A stretch of DNA of 64,000 nucleotides from Clostridium brassicae (GCF_026738875.1 NZ_JAPQFJ010000013.1:1-64000); one strand, 5' to 3'; positions 27,145-36,838 are shown, numbered from the stretch's first letter. Notes: generated by a model not told the origin, from the sequence alone. Numbers and translations are program-made.

Positions 27145-27657
27145 TTTTCCTTCGCTCCTTTGTTTTCCTTAAGTCAAAATAATAAATAAGTTTTCCATCT
27201 CCAAATAAAGTTTTTAATTTTGAGGAAATTGCATAATTAAAAAGTTCCAATACGTAATGCAAGTTCTAAACTTCGTGTGAAGTTTAGAACTATTTATATA
27301 AAATCGTAGTGTTTTATTTAATCATCACCATAAAGAATTCCACACAAAATTATTGAAATACTTTTAATTATCGTCTATTGTAGTAAATTCTTGAAATAAG
27401 CCATTGATTCAAAACTGTACAATTAAAATTTTAAAGCAATTAACAGTTAAACTTGCATGGAGTTATATATTTTTCAATTATGCAATTTCCTTAACTATGT
27501 AATTTTCTCAATTAATAAGATACTCTGTAAATTATTTTATAATAAATACGATATAACACTATAACTTATATTAATAGATAGGTTTCTTGCCTTTAAATGA
27601 GTAGTAATATATAGGCAAACATTAACCTTAAAACATCGATTGTAAGGAGAGAATGTA
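27145..27657. other. 513-base divergent intergenic region with strong hairpin
   Basis: No gene is supported here. A perfect 13-bp stem (AGTTCTAAACTTC, loop GTGT, GAAGTTTAGAACT; 27262-27291) lies 118 bases upstream of the CAP gene start. Repeated AAT-TGCAAT-type words and a TTGCCT/AGGCAA pair (27586-27619) occur nearer the plus-strand gene. The promoters are not clear. Confidence 0.5.
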
Positions 27658-28134
27658 ATGATTAATAATATAACTAAAACAAATTATGGATTAGAAGGTA
27701 CTATTGAGTTTAAATTATTTAATACAGCTATTAATGTTCTTATGGACAAAGATATTGATTTAGAATATGCTAACTTATGTGCTAAAAGTTTAAATAACTT
27801 AGATGATATAACTATAAATAAATTATGTGAATTTTCTATACTTTATTGCAATGACTTTTGTGATGACATAGGTGAAGAGCCGCCTAAATTCAATACAGTA
27901 AAAGATGTATTGAACTATATACAACCAAATTGTTTAATAATTGATACTCCAAAAGATAATAGTAAGCCAGTAATTCATTTAGAATTAAATTGTGACTGGG
28001 AAATAGAACATGGATTAGAATGGACAATTAATGATGGAAAAATACTTTATGTTGGCTCATTTAATGCCGAAGATGGTTGGTCAGACCCTTCATATTACGA
28101 AAAAATTAGTTGGAACTATGCTTTTAGCAAATAA
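27658..28134 (+). CDS. Hypothetical protein resembling DUF6985-type immunity proteins
   Basis: A 158-residue acidic cytoplasmic protein with no signal or membrane segment. The C-terminal part (LNCDWEIEHGLEWTINDGKI, then LYVGSFNAEDGWSDPSYY) resembles the W-x-x-EHGL region of DUF6985-type proteins, many of which sit in toxin-immunity loci. I am not sure of the family. TAAGGAGAGAATGTA precedes the ATG. It is divergent from the two secreted proteins and followed by a terminator and repeat module C. It may be a lone immunity gene or part of the same island. Confidence 0.6.
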   Translation: MINNITKTNYGLEGTIEFKLFNTAINVLMDKDIDLEYANLCAKSLNNLDDITINKLCEFSILYCNDFCDDIGEEPPKFNTVKDVLNYIQPNCLIIDTPKDNSKPVIHLELNCDWEIEHGLEWTINDGKILYVGSFNAEDGWSDPSYYEKISWNYAFSK

Positions 28135-28664
28135 GAAACTTATTACTCTTTATCAATATAAATAATAGCAAATGTAGCGTCACAACATTTTTTAATAACC
28201 AGATACCAGTAACCAATTAAAAAGGATTTTTTTCTGGTGTTAAAAAATTCTTAAATTTTAAAAGCAGTTAATAAAAAATTTAATTTTTCATTAACTGCTT
28301 TTCTTGTTATTCTCAAAAGAACTGTAAGCTCTCAGAGCGATAGCTCAATGGGATTAGTGCTTTATCTTAAGGTTAATCTCTTATTCCTTAAAATAACTTT
28401 GAAATAATCTTTTGTCCGTTAGGACTTAGATGCTTTCTTTAAAAGTTTTGTTTCACATCTAAATTCTATATGACAATTCAAATCATAAATAAAGCATTTA
28501 AGTTCAAAGGTTTTCTGACATGAGGATGATTTTGTCTAAAACAAAATCCTCATCTACTATTCACTATTCTATAGAAAAATGTTGCCACGCAACATTTTTC
28601 CATTGAATACTTTCATAAAGTTTGGAAATACTAATCATATTAAACTCTTAGAACGGATGATTTT
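28135..28664. repeat. Degenerate repeat site C in a 530-base gap
   Basis: No intact gene is present. The stretch 28170-28190 (AAATGTAGCGTCACAACATTT) is a decayed version of the element terminus. At 28522-28599 lie a GATTTTGT/ACAAAATC hairpin, CATCTACTATTCACTATTCT and a palindrome AAAAATGTTGC-CAC-GCAACATTTTT (28575-28599), all shared with A or B. GGTTAATCTCTTATTCCTTA (28371-28390) matches 24488-24507 near element B. Minus-strand frames across 28390-28530 read like decayed coding sequence. The whole span is about 430 bases, like element A. Confidence 0.55.
28261..28305 (+). terminator. Terminator after the 158-residue protein
   Basis: Arms AAAGCAGTTAAT (28261-28272) and ATTAACTGCTTT (28290-28301), then TTCTTGTTATT. 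Confidence 0.75.
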
Positions 28665-29156
28665 ATGTATAGAAGTAAGGATTTTTTATTAATGGAGGTA
28701 TTAAATACAAAAGGAAAAAAGATAGGGTTTATTAATGATATTTTAATTGATTTTAGTAAGGGGTATATAGAAGGTTTTAGTGTGTGCTGTAGTAATTTAT
28801 TAAATAAGAATATGTCTATATTAAAAGAAGATATTATATCTTTTAATGAAAATATTATAGTTGCAAAAAGTGTTAAAGAAGAAAAATTAAGGTTTTTTAA
28901 ATTAAAAGGTATGGAAGTTATAGATAGGCATGGAAATGATATGGGAGTGATGGAGGATATTATTTTTGATGACTACTCTTTTAAAATTTATGGCTTAATA
29001 ATATCGAGAGGTTTAATAAATAACTTTATAAAGGGAAAAAAGATTTTTCTTATTAAACAGCTATTATTGGGAGATAAAGATATTTTGTATTATGGAGATG
29101 AAACTAAAATAAAGTTTAAAACTATGCCGCATAATATTACAGGTGTAAATAAATGA
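28665..29156 (+). CDS. PRC-barrel domain protein
   Basis: A 163-residue protein with two PRC-barrel halves: DFLLMEVLNTKGKKIGFIND at residues 6-25 and FKLKGMEVIDRHGNDMGVME at about 79-98. The PRC-barrel is a small beta-barrel found in RNA-processing and photosynthetic proteins; in clostridia this two-domain form is uncharacterised. The C-terminal tail is basic. Its stop overlaps the start of the following permease by four bases, so the two are translationally coupled. Its partner suggests a membrane-associated role. Confidence 0.8.
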   Translation: MYRSKDFLLMEVLNTKGKKIGFINDILIDFSKGYIEGFSVCCSNLLNKNMSILKEDIISFNENIIVAKSVKEEKLRFFKLKGMEVIDRHGNDMGVMEDIIFDDYSFKIYGLIISRGLINNFIKGKKIFLIKQLLLGDKDILYYGDETKIKFKTMPHNITGVNK

Positions 29157-30187
29157 ATATAAGAGAAGATAAGAAAAAAAAATTTGTAAAAAGCTTGTTG
29201 TGGATAGTTATTTTTTTAGTTTCTATCTTTTTTATTTTAAAAGTGTCTATAATAACAGAAATAGGGTCACTACTACTATTGTCCTTTATTTTAGCATATT
29301 CTTTAAAGCCTATTCAAAATGCATTTCTTAAAAGAGGGATTACAAGAAGAGTTTCATCTTTGATATTAGTTTTAGCACTAATATTAGGTATAATAATTAT
29401 GTTTACGATTTTGATACCAGCAATAATAAGAGAAAGTTCTAACATCAAAAGTACTTTAGAAGATATGGGTAGGTATTTTCAAAACTTATATTATAAGTTA
29501 AAGCCAGAAGGAAACAATAAGATTATTTATACTATTTTTAATACTATAAATAATAAAATAAGTGCTGCATTTTTACATATGTTCAATAACATAATTGAAT
29601 TTGGTGCTCAAGTTAGTGAAAGTATATTATCTTACTTTGTAATTCCTATAATTACGTACTATTTTTTGTGTGATAGTAAATATTTAAAAGGTAAGGTGTT
29701 GACTTTATTTCCGTTAAGTAGTAGGTGTATAATTAAGGAGATAAACAAAGATGTAGATAGAATTTTAGGTAGATATATAATAACCCAGTTTATGCTTTCT
29801 ATATTTATCAGTATACTTACTTTTATAGTATTATTTTTTTTAAAAGTAAAGTTTCCACTTATACTGGCGATTTTAAATGGAATACTAAATATAATACCAT
29901 ATTTCGGACCTATATTTGGTGCATTACCTTGTGTAATAGTAGCATTTTTAACTTCAAACAAAGTTGCATTATATACTGCACTATGGTTATATTTAATCCA
30001 ATTAATTGAGGGGAATATAATTTCTCCAAAAATTATAGGAGAAAGTGTAAGTATACATCCTGTGGGTGTTATAGTAATTTTACTTATAGGAGAAAAGGTT
30101 GGAGGATTCTTAGGAATGATTTTAGCAGTTCCTGTGAGTGTTATAATTAAAGTAATATACGAAGATTTGAATTACTATTTATTTTAA
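29153..30187 (+). CDS. AI-2E family transporter (UPF0118, YrrI-like)
   Basis: A 344-residue membrane protein with about eight predicted helices. Family segments include LSFILAYSLKPIQNAFLKRG, YFVIPIITYYFL, ILNGILNIIPYFGPIFGALP and GNIISPKIIGESVSIHP. The family includes TqsA-type exporters, but most members have unknown cargo. Position just before alaS mirrors Bacillus yrrI-alaS, which supports orthology to YrrI. It overlaps the upstream PRC-barrel gene by four bases. Confidence 0.88.
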   Translation: MNIREDKKKKFVKSLLWIVIFLVSIFFILKVSIITEIGSLLLLSFILAYSLKPIQNAFLKRGITRRVSSLILVLALILGIIIMFTILIPAIIRESSNIKSTLEDMGRYFQNLYYKLKPEGNNKIIYTIFNTINNKISAAFLHMFNNIIEFGAQVSESILSYFVIPIITYYFLCDSKYLKGKVLTLFPLSSRCIIKEINKDVDRILGRYIITQFMLSIFISILTFIVLFFLKVKFPLILAILNGILNIIPYFGPIFGALPCVIVAFLTSNKVALYTALWLYLIQLIEGNIISPKIIGESVSIHPVGVIVILLIGEKVGGFLGMILAVPVSVIIKVIYEDLNYYLF

Positions 30188-30284
30188 TGCTAATTATTTA
30201 TGTTATAGTTTGTTAAATTTATTTTAGTTTATTTAAATTATTATTTCTGCTAATATGAATTTAAATTATGGATTCATAATATTA

Positions 30285-30313
30285 TTGACATAAAGAATAA
30301 TTTTACTTATAAT
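30285..30313 (+). promoter_or_regulatory. Sigma-A promoter of alaS
   Basis: TTGACA (30285-30290), a 17-base spacer and TATAAT (30308-30313): a full consensus match, about 40 bases before the T-box. Confidence 0.88.
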
Positions 30314-30349
30314 CAAAATGTATTTATTTACAACTGTATAGTATTGAGT

Positions 30350-30556
30350 GATGACAAGAATGAGTAGATATTGATCTTTATTTAGAGAGGAAGTGTTGGG
30401 TGAAAACTTCTTAAAGTAGATATTGAAGCTATCTTTGAGCTTGTGTAATGGAGTGATATAATAAACATATGTTTTTTGAATATATGTTTTATATAACTAG
30501 GGTGGTACCGCGGAATAAACTTTCGTCCCTTATTTAAGGAGATGAGAGTTTTTTGT
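30350..30556 (+). promoter_or_regulatory. T-box riboswitch for alanyl-tRNA, upstream of alaS
   Basis: The T-box sequence AGGGTGGTACCGCGG lies at 30499-30513. Stem I is visible with AGAGAGGAAGTGTTGGGTGA (30383-30402), and the specifier loop reads GAA-GCT-A, with alanine codon GCT at 30428-30430. The terminator (CTTTCGTCCCTTA, then AAGGAGATGAGAG and a T run, to about 30556) competes with the antiterminator formed by the T-box. Uncharged tRNA-Ala is expected to stabilise antitermination and raise alaS expression. Confidence 0.95.
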
Positions 30557-30651
30557 TTTGTCCGGTTTCTAGATTTTAGATGGGATAAAAATTCCACCTA
30601 AAACCAAGAACCCTGTTTATAAAAAATAATTTATATATGGAGGAATTACAA

Positions 30652-33291
30652 ATGGAGAAAATGGGATTAAACCAGGTTAGAGAAGCTTACTTAAAGTTTT
30701 TTGAAAGTAAAAAACACTTAAGATTAGATAGTTTTTCATTAGTTCCTAAAAATGACAAAAGCTTATTGTTAATAAATGCAGGTATGGCGCCATTAAAACC
30801 GTATTTTACTGGATTGCAAGTTCCACCAAGTAAAAGGGTTACTACATGCCAAAAATGTATTAGAACAGGGGATATAGAAAATGTAGGGAAAACTTCAAGG
30901 CATGCTACTTTCTTTGAGATGCTTGGAAACTTTTCTTTTGGAGATTATTTTAAAAATGAAATTATTCCTTGGGCTTGGGAATTTGTAACAGAAATTTTGA
31001 AGCTTCCAAAAGAAAAATTATATGTAACTATATATTTAGATGATGATGAAGCTTATAAATTATGGACTACTAAAACAGATGTAGATCCAAAACATATTTT
31101 TAGATTAGGAAAAGAAGATAATTTCTGGGAACATGGTATAGGACCTTGTGGACCTTGCTCAGAAATACACTTTTATAAAGATAGTGGAGAAATAAAGTCA
31201 GCAGAAGAATTTGTGGAAAAATCAGAAGCAGATAGAGCAGTTGAATTTTGGAATCTTGTTTTCACTCAATTTGATAAAGATGAAGAAGGAAATTATAATA
31301 AATTGCAATTTCCTAATATAGATACAGGTATGGGACTTGAAAGAATGGCAACAATAATGCAAGGAGTAGATACTATTTTTGAGGTAGATACTATAAAAAG
31401 CATACTTGCTAAAGCTTCTGAGTTAATCGGAGTGAAATATGGAGAAGACAAAAAAGCTGATGTATCTTTAAGAATAATAACAGACCACGTTAGAAGCGTT
31501 TCATTTATGATAAGTGATGGGATACTTCCATCTAATGAGGGAAGAGGATATGTTTTAAGAAGACTTTTAAGAAGAGCTGCAAGACATGGAAGATTACTTG
31601 GACTTCAAGATGCATTTTTAAATAAATTAGTAGATACAGTTGTAGAAAATTCAGGAGAAGCTTATCCTGAAATTAAAGAAAAACAAGAATATATTAAGAA
31701 AGTTATTTCTATAGAAGAAGAAAGATTTGAAGAAACTATAGATGCTGGTATAGAAATATTAAAACAGTATATTGAGGACATGGAAAAAGAGGGAGTAAAA
31801 ATACTTTCAGGAGAGAAAATATTTAAATTATATGATACTTATGGATTCCCAGTTGAATTAACACAAGAAATACTTGAAGAAAAAGAAATTGCTATTGACT
31901 TAGATGGATTTAATGAGGAAATGAAAATTCAAAGAGAAAGAGCAAGGGCTGCAAGAGAAGAAAGTACTTACATGGGAACAGATGTTAAAGTTCTTGATAC
32001 AATACCATCTGAAATAGAAACTGAATTCGATGGATATAATAAAATAGAATTAGATTCTAAAGTTAGCTTTATAATTAAAAATGATGAGTTTGCATCTTCT
32101 ATAGAAAAAGGTGAGAAAGGGATTATAGTTACGGAAGTTACTCCTTTTTATCCAGAAATGGGTGGTCAAGTAGGAGATAAAGGAATCATATGTAATAATA
32201 ATTTCAAAGCAAAGGTTCAAGATTGTAAAAAGAATATCGGAGGTAAAATAGTTCAATTTGTAGAGGTTGAAGAAGGTTCAATTAGCTTAGAAGATATTGC
32301 GACTCTTAGAGTTGATAAGAACAGGAGAGAGAATATAGCAAAAAACCATACAGCTACACATATGCTTCATGAGGCATTACGTGAAGTCCTTGGAGAGCAT
32401 GTTCATCAATCAGGATCATATGTAGATGATGAAAGATTAAGATTTGATTTTACTCACTTTACTTCTGTAAGTGAAGAAGAATTAATAAAAGTTGAAGAAA
32501 TTGTAAATACTAATATAATGAAGACTTACAATGTAGAAACTCAATTGATGACTCTAGAAGAAGCTAGAGAATCTGGTGCTATGGCATTATTTGATGAGAA
32601 ATATGGAGATAAAGTCAGAGTTGTAAGTGTAGGAGATTTTAGTACAGAACTTTGTGGTGGAACTCATATAAATAATTCAGGTAAAATTGGATTATTCAAA
32701 ATTTTATCTGAAAGTGGAATTGCTGCAGGAATAAGAAGAATAGAAGCAGTTACAGGAGAAAATGCACTAAAATATGTTGAAGATAAAAATGAGCTTTTAA
32801 ATGAAATAAGTAATGTTCTTAAGTGCTCACAAAAAGATATATTAAGTAGAATTCAACAACAATTAAATGATTTAAAGGAAAAGGAAAAAGAAATATCTGC
32901 CCTTAAAGCAAAACTTGCTAGTGGATCAGAGGATGAAATTATAAAAGATATTAAAGAAGCAAATGGAATTAAATATGCTACTGGAGTATTAAAAGATATA
33001 GATGGAGAGGCTTTAAGAAACTTAGCTGATAAAATAAAAGATAAAATAGGTAGTGGGTTAGTTGTTCTTGGAAGTACAGATGGAAAAAAAGTTCAACTAA
33101 TTGCTATGGCTACTAAGGATGCTGTTTCAAAAGGTGTCCATTGTGGTAATATAATAAAAGAAGTTGCTAAAATCGCTGGTGGTGGCGGTGGAGGAAGACC
33201 TGACATGGCTCAAGCTGGAGGTAAAAATCCAGAAAAAATTAATGAGGCAATAAGTAAGGTTCAATATATAGTGGAAAATCTATCAAAATAG
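30652..33291 (+). CDS. alaS: Alanyl-tRNA synthetase
   Basis: An 879-residue class II synthetase that charges tRNA-Ala. Catalytic core segments are [30 protein letters not shown] and [13 protein letters not shown]. The editing domain has [13 protein letters not shown] (zinc HxxxH) and [11 protein letters not shown]. The C-terminal C-Ala domain includes the glycine-rich [19 protein letters not shown] 30652 is preferred over 30637 because GGAGG ends 8 bases before it. It is controlled by the T-box leader. Confidence 0.98.
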   Translation: MEKMGLNQVREAYLKFFESKKHLRLDSFSLVPKNDKSLLLINAGMAPLKPYFTGLQVPPSKRVTTCQKCIRTGDIENVGKTSRHATFFEMLGNFSFGDYFKNEIIPWAWEFVTEILKLPKEKLYVTIYLDDDEAYKLWTTKTDVDPKHIFRLGKEDNFWEHGIGPCGPCSEIHFYKDSGEIKSAEEFVEKSEADRAVEFWNLVFTQFDKDEEGNYNKLQFPNIDTGMGLERMATIMQGVDTIFEVDTIKSILAKASELIGVKYGEDKKADVSLRIITDHVRSVSFMISDGILPSNEGRGYVLRRLLRRAARHGRLLGLQDAFLNKLVDTVVENSGEAYPEIKEKQEYIKKVISIEEERFEETIDAGIEILKQYIEDMEKEGVKILSGEKIFKLYDTYGFPVELTQEILEEKEIAIDLDGFNEEMKIQRERARAAREESTYMGTDVKVLDTIPSEIETEFDGYNKIELDSKVSFIIKNDEFASSIEKGEKGIIVTEVTPFYPEMGGQVGDKGIICNNNFKAKVQDCKKNIGGKIVQFVEVEEGSISLEDIATLRVDKNRRENIAKNHTATHMLHEALREVLGEHVHQSGSYVDDERLRFDFTHFTSVSEEELIKVEEIVNTNIMKTYNVETQLMTLEEARESGAMALFDEKYGDKVRVVSVGDFSTELCGGTHINNSGKIGLFKILSESGIAAGIRRIEAVTGENALKYVEDKNELLNEISNVLKCSQKDILSRIQQQLNDLKEKEKEISALKAKLASGSEDEIIKDIKEANGIKYATGVLKDIDGEALRNLADKIKDKIGSGLVVLGSTDGKKVQLIAMATKDAVSKGVHCGNIIKEVAKIAGGGGGGRPDMAQAGGKNPEKINEAISKVQYIVENLSK

Positions 33292-33375
33292 TGTACTTTT
33301 TATTTGATTTAGTTTATAATAAGTTTAAAGATAAATAATTTAGGCTGCATATCTCAAAAGGAAGGTGAAGCAGTT

Positions 33376-33630
33376 ATGGGTAATGATCAAAATACTATGC
33401 AATTTGATATTCCTAAAAACAAAAAGGATTTAACAAGAACTATTTTGACACAAGTAAATGACTCTTTAAAAGAAAAAGGATATAATCCTATTAACCAATT
33501 GGTCGGATATTTAATTTCAGGTGATCCTACTTACATTACTAACTATAATGGAGCAAGAGCTTTAGTTAGAAAATTGGAGAGAGACGAAATTCTTGAAGAA
33601 GTTCTAAAAGCTTATTTGTCAATTAAATAA
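33376..33630 (+). CDS. ireB: IreB family regulatory phosphoprotein (UPF0297)
   Basis: An 84-residue protein of the UPF0297/DUF965 family. In Enterococcus, IreB is phosphorylated by the Ser/Thr kinase IreK on N-terminal threonines and influences cephalosporin resistance. Here [18 protein letters not shown] and [20 protein letters not shown] are the conserved blocks. It lies between alaS and yqgF, as across Firmicutes. GGAAGGTGAAGCAG precedes the ATG. Confidence 0.93.
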   Translation: MGNDQNTMQFDIPKNKKDLTRTILTQVNDSLKEKGYNPINQLVGYLISGDPTYITNYNGARALVRKLERDEILEEVLKAYLSIK

Positions 33631-33656
33631 AATGCCCTTTTGGGCATTTTTATTTT
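33629..33656 (+). terminator. Terminator after ireB
   Basis: AAAATGCCC-TTTT-GGGCATTTTT, then ATTTTA; it begins inside the stop codon. Confidence 0.85.
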
Positions 33657-33692
33657 AACATTAGGCATAATATATCTGTGAGGAGAAACTAT

Positions 33693-34100
33693 ATGAGAGT
33701 ACTAGGATTAGATGTTGGAGATAGAACAATAGGAATTGCTATAAGTGATCCTTTGGGACTAACTGCACAGGGTATAACTACAATTAGAAGAAAAAATATA
33801 AAAAATGATATAGAAGAACTACAAAAAATATGTAAAGAATATGAAGTGGAAAATATACTTTGTGGATTTCCTAAAAATATGAATGGTACAGTAGGAGAAC
33901 AAGGAGAGAAGGTTTTGAAATTTTGTGAATTATTAAAACAAAATATACCTCTGCCAATAAAAATGTGGGATGAGAGACTTTCAACTTCTGCTGCACATAG
34001 AGCTATGCTTGAAGCAGATTTATCAAGATCAAAACGAAAAAAAATAGTTGACAAAGTAGCTGCAGTATATATATTACAGGGGTATTTAGATAGTTTATAA
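33693..34100 (+). CDS. yqgF: RNase H-like pre-16S rRNA nuclease / Holliday junction resolvase YqgF
   Basis: A 135-residue RNase H-fold protein. [19 protein letters not shown] holds the first catalytic Asp, and [13 protein letters not shown] and [17 protein letters not shown] carry the other conserved acids. The family matures the 5' end of 16S rRNA in E. coli and has been annotated as RuvX resolvase. ATG 33693 is used because GAGGAGAAACTAT precedes it. It is followed 14 bases later by the UPF0473 gene. Confidence 0.93.
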   Translation: MRVLGLDVGDRTIGIAISDPLGLTAQGITTIRRKNIKNDIEELQKICKEYEVENILCGFPKNMNGTVGEQGEKVLKFCELLKQNIPLPIKMWDERLSTSAAHRAMLEADLSRSKRKKIVDKVAAVYILQGYLDSL

Positions 34101-34114
34101 AAGGAGTGATAGTA

Positions 34115-34381
34115 ATGAATGAAGATTTTAATACTATAGTATTAAAAGAGGAAGATGGTAGTGAGGTTGAATTTGAGTTATTAATGAAATTTGATATAGA
34201 AGATAAAGAATATGTAATAGTGATACCAGTGGATATTGAAGAAGATGAAGCTATAGCTTTTAGAATAGATAAAGATGCGAATGGTGAAGATGTATTTGTA
34301 ACTATTGAAGATGATGAGGAATTTAGAATGGTTACTGAAGCTTATGAAACATTAAGTATGGAGAGTGACAATCTTAACTAG
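34115..34381 (+). CDS. UPF0473 (DUF1292, YrzB) acidic protein
   Basis: An 88-residue, very acidic protein: DFNTIVLKEEDGSEVEFELL, and MKFDIEDKEYVIVIPVD typical of DUF1292. Its function is unknown. It is constantly found next to yqgF in Firmicutes, as yrzB is in Bacillus. ATG 34115 has AAAAGGAGTGATA upstream; an earlier in-frame start would overlap that site. Confidence 0.9.
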   Translation: MNEDFNTIVLKEEDGSEVEFELLMKFDIEDKEYVIVIPVDIEEDEAIAFRIDKDANGEDVFVTIEDDEEFRMVTEAYETLSMESDNLN

Positions 34382-34390
34382 GTACAAAAA

Positions 34391-34437
34391 AATAATAATG
34401 ATTATCAATTGACAAAATGATAAAATAATATTAAACT
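34391..34437 (+). promoter_or_regulatory. Fur-box-like operator and promoter of fur
   Basis: AATAATGATTATCAATT (34391-34407 region) resembles a Fur-type inverted repeat. It abuts TTGACA (34409-34414), followed by 17 bases and TAAACT (34432-34437). Operator overlap with the -35 suggests autorepression. Confidence 0.5.
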
Positions 34438-34492
34438 AAGTTTAAATTATAAAAATATTATATTATTATGTTTTTCAAAGTGAGGTATTAAA

Positions 34493-34945
34493 ATGTCAAA
34501 GGTGTCTCCAACGCAAATTGAAAAATTAAAAGATAAATTAAAATTAAAAGGATATAAACTAACACCCCAAAGAAGAGCTATTGTTAATATAATTATTGAT
34601 AATAAAGGAAAACATCTTACCGCAGAAGAATTATATGATCTTGTAAAGGTAGAATGTCCTGAAATAGGATTAGCTACAGTATATAGAACTATACAATTAT
34701 TAGAAGAAATTAATGTTATTTGTAAATTGAATTTAGATGATGGTTGTAATAGATATGAGTTAGTAAATGAGGATGAGATACATCAACATCATCATTTGAT
34801 ATGTACAAGGTGCGGCAATGTTATAGAAGTAGAAGGAGATTTACTTGATTCAATAGAAAGAAAAGTTGAAAAAGAGTATGAATTTAAAATAGAAAATCAT
34901 AGTGTTAAATTTTATGGAGTTTGTAGTAAATGTTTGAAAAAATAA
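34493..34945 (+). CDS. fur: Fur-family metal-responsive repressor
   Basis: A 150-residue winged-helix regulator. The DNA-binding half has GYKLTPQRRAIVNII and LATVYRTIQLLEEINVI. The dimerisation half has HQHHHLICTRCGNVIEVE with metal-binding His and a CxxC, and a second CxxC (CSKC) at the end for structural zinc. This pattern could be Fur, PerR or Zur; HHH-LICTRCG with two CxxC fits Fur or Zur. The stop lies 54 bases before the rnj start. Confidence 0.88.
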   Translation: MSKVSPTQIEKLKDKLKLKGYKLTPQRRAIVNIIIDNKGKHLTAEELYDLVKVECPEIGLATVYRTIQLLEEINVICKLNLDDGCNRYELVNEDEIHQHHHLICTRCGNVIEVEGDLLDSIERKVEKEYEFKIENHSVKFYGVCSKCLKK

Positions 34946-34998
34946 ACAAGATTAATAAAAATAATTTAAATAAAAATATAAAGAAGGAGGGTAGGTTA

Positions 34999-36666
34999 TT
35001 GAGAAAAGAAAAAGATAAAATAAAGATTATTCCTTTAGGTGGATTAAATGAAGTAGGCAAAAATCTAACAGCTATTGAATACAAAAATGAAATAATTGTT
35101 ATAGATTGCGGACTTAGTTTTCCAGATGATGAGATGTTAGGTATAGACGTAGTTATACCTGACGTAGGCTACCTAGTTAAAAATAGAGATAAAGTCAAAG
35201 GTATATTTTTAACTCATGGTCATGAAGACCATATTGGAGCTTTACCATATGTTCTAAAGGAATTGAATGTGCCTGTATATGGTACCAAATTGACTTTGGG
35301 TATTGTAGAAAACAGGCTAAAAGAAAATGGACTTCTAAGTTCTTGTAAATTATATAGAGTACAACATAAAGATATAATAAAGTTAGAAAATGTATCTTTA
35401 GAATTTATAAGGACTAGTCATAGTATTGCAGATTCAGTTGCAATAGCTATTCATACACCCGTAGGTATTATTTTACATACTGGAGATTTTAAAATAGACT
35501 ATACACCTATCGATGGTCAAGTAGCTGACTTAGCAAGGTTTGCTGAGCTTGGAAAAGAAGGGGTTATAGTAATGATGGCGGATAGTACTAATGTTGAAAG
35601 ACCGGGCTATACAATGTCAGAAAGAACAGTAGGTGAAACTTTCGAAAATATTTTCTCAAAGGCAGATGGAAGAATAATAGTAGCAACTTTTGCATCTAAT
35701 ATTCACAGGATTCAACAAATAATTACTGCATCGGCTAAGTTTGGAAGAAAAGTCGCGGTTTCAGGTAGGAGTATGGAAAATATTGTTGGAGTGGCATCTG
35801 AATTAGGATATTTAAAATATGAAGAAGGTACTTTAATAGGCATAGATGATATAAAAAAATACCCTAATAACAAAATAACCATTATTACTACGGGAAGTCA
35901 GGGGGAACCGATGTCTGCTCTCTCTAGGATGGCATCTTCTGATCATAAAAAAGTTAATATTATACCAGGAGATATGGTTATTATTTCAGCAACACCTATT
36001 CCAGGAAATGAAAAGTTAGTATCTAAGGTTATTAATCAATTATTTAAACAGGGAGCTAATGTAATATATGAAGCCCTTGCAGATGTGCACGTTTCAGGGC
36101 ATGCTTGTCAAGAAGAATTGAAATTAATGCATACTTTAGTAAAACCAAAATTTTTCATACCTGTTCATGGTGAGTATAGAATGTTAAAACAGCATGGAGA
36201 TTTAGCAGTTAAATTAGGATTGCAAGATAAAAATGTTGTTATAGCTGATAATGGAGATGTTATTGAGGTAACTAGGGATTATATTAAGAAAACTGGAACT
36301 GTATCATCTGGTCAAGTGTTTGTTGATGGGCTTGGCGTTGGAGATGTTGGAAATATTGTTTTAAGAGATCGAAGACATCTATCTCAAGATGGTATATTAA
36401 CGGTAGTTGTAACTATAGCTAAGGAAGATGGCAAAGTTATAGCTGGTCCAGATATAATTTCTAGAGGATTTGTATATGTTAGAGAATCAGAAGATTTAAT
36501 GGAAGAAGCAAGATTAATAGTTAGAGATGCCTTAAGAGAATGTGAAGATAAACATATTACGGAATGGGCAGTAATAAAATCGAAAGTGAAAGAAGTGCTA
36601 AGAATGTTCTTATATGAAAGAACAAAGAGAAAACCGATGATACTTCCAATAATTATGGAAATATAA
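34999..36666 (+). CDS. rnj: Ribonuclease J
   Basis: A 555-residue MBL/beta-CASP ribonuclease with 5'-3' exonuclease and endonuclease activity, central to mRNA decay and rRNA maturation. The zinc motif is LTHGHEDHIG (His73, His75, Asp77, His78). RTSHSIADSVAIAI, LHTGDFKIDYTP, TTGSQGEPMSAL and HVSGHACQEEL follow. TTG 34999, with AAGGAGG 8 bases upstream, is chosen; it gives exactly the usual length and removes an overlap with fur. Confidence 0.95.
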   Translation: MRKEKDKIKIIPLGGLNEVGKNLTAIEYKNEIIVIDCGLSFPDDEMLGIDVVIPDVGYLVKNRDKVKGIFLTHGHEDHIGALPYVLKELNVPVYGTKLTLGIVENRLKENGLLSSCKLYRVQHKDIIKLENVSLEFIRTSHSIADSVAIAIHTPVGIILHTGDFKIDYTPIDGQVADLARFAELGKEGVIVMMADSTNVERPGYTMSERTVGETFENIFSKADGRIIVATFASNIHRIQQIITASAKFGRKVAVSGRSMENIVGVASELGYLKYEEGTLIGIDDIKKYPNNKITIITTGSQGEPMSALSRMASSDHKKVNIIPGDMVIISATPIPGNEKLVSKVINQLFKQGANVIYEALADVHVSGHACQEELKLMHTLVKPKFFIPVHGEYRMLKQHGDLAVKLGLQDKNVVIADNGDVIEVTRDYIKKTGTVSSGQVFVDGLGVGDVGNIVLRDRRHLSQDGILTVVVTIAKEDGKVIAGPDIISRGFVYVRESEDLMEEARLIVRDALRECEDKHITEWAVIKSKVKEVLRMFLYERTKRKPMILPIIMEI

Positions 36667-36690
36667 TTAGGAGGTATCGGTCATCTAAGT

Positions 36691-36838
36691 ATGTATGATA
36701 AAATATATGAATTTGCATCATATTTAAAATAATAGGATGTAGTTAAGCAAAAACTAGGTTAAAGTTTTATGGATAAATATAATTAAAATGTTAAATGAAA
36801 CCATAAATATAGACCCTGATTTTGATACTAAAAAGTAA
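36691..36838 (+). pseudogene. Possible remnant of a YlbF-family gene
   Basis: After rnj, a GGAGG at 36670 precedes a 13-codon frame, MYDKIYEFASYLK, ending at TAA 36732. This looks like the N-terminus of YlbF/YmcA-family proteins. In the +1-shifted frame, 36776-36838 reads WINIIKMLNETINIDPDF and DTKK, then a stop, resembling the family C-terminus. The intact family is about 115 residues; roughly 60 codons seem lost. This is read by eye without a database check. Confidence 0.45.

Noticed and set aside
26990-27262. Minus-strand 90-codon ORF
   Set aside because: Overlaps the signal peptide region of the secreted CAP protein in another frame; Ser/Asn-rich shadow.
33689-34054. Antisense 121-codon ORF in yqgF
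   Set aside because: Shadow of the conserved yqgF frame; no ribosome site or family match.
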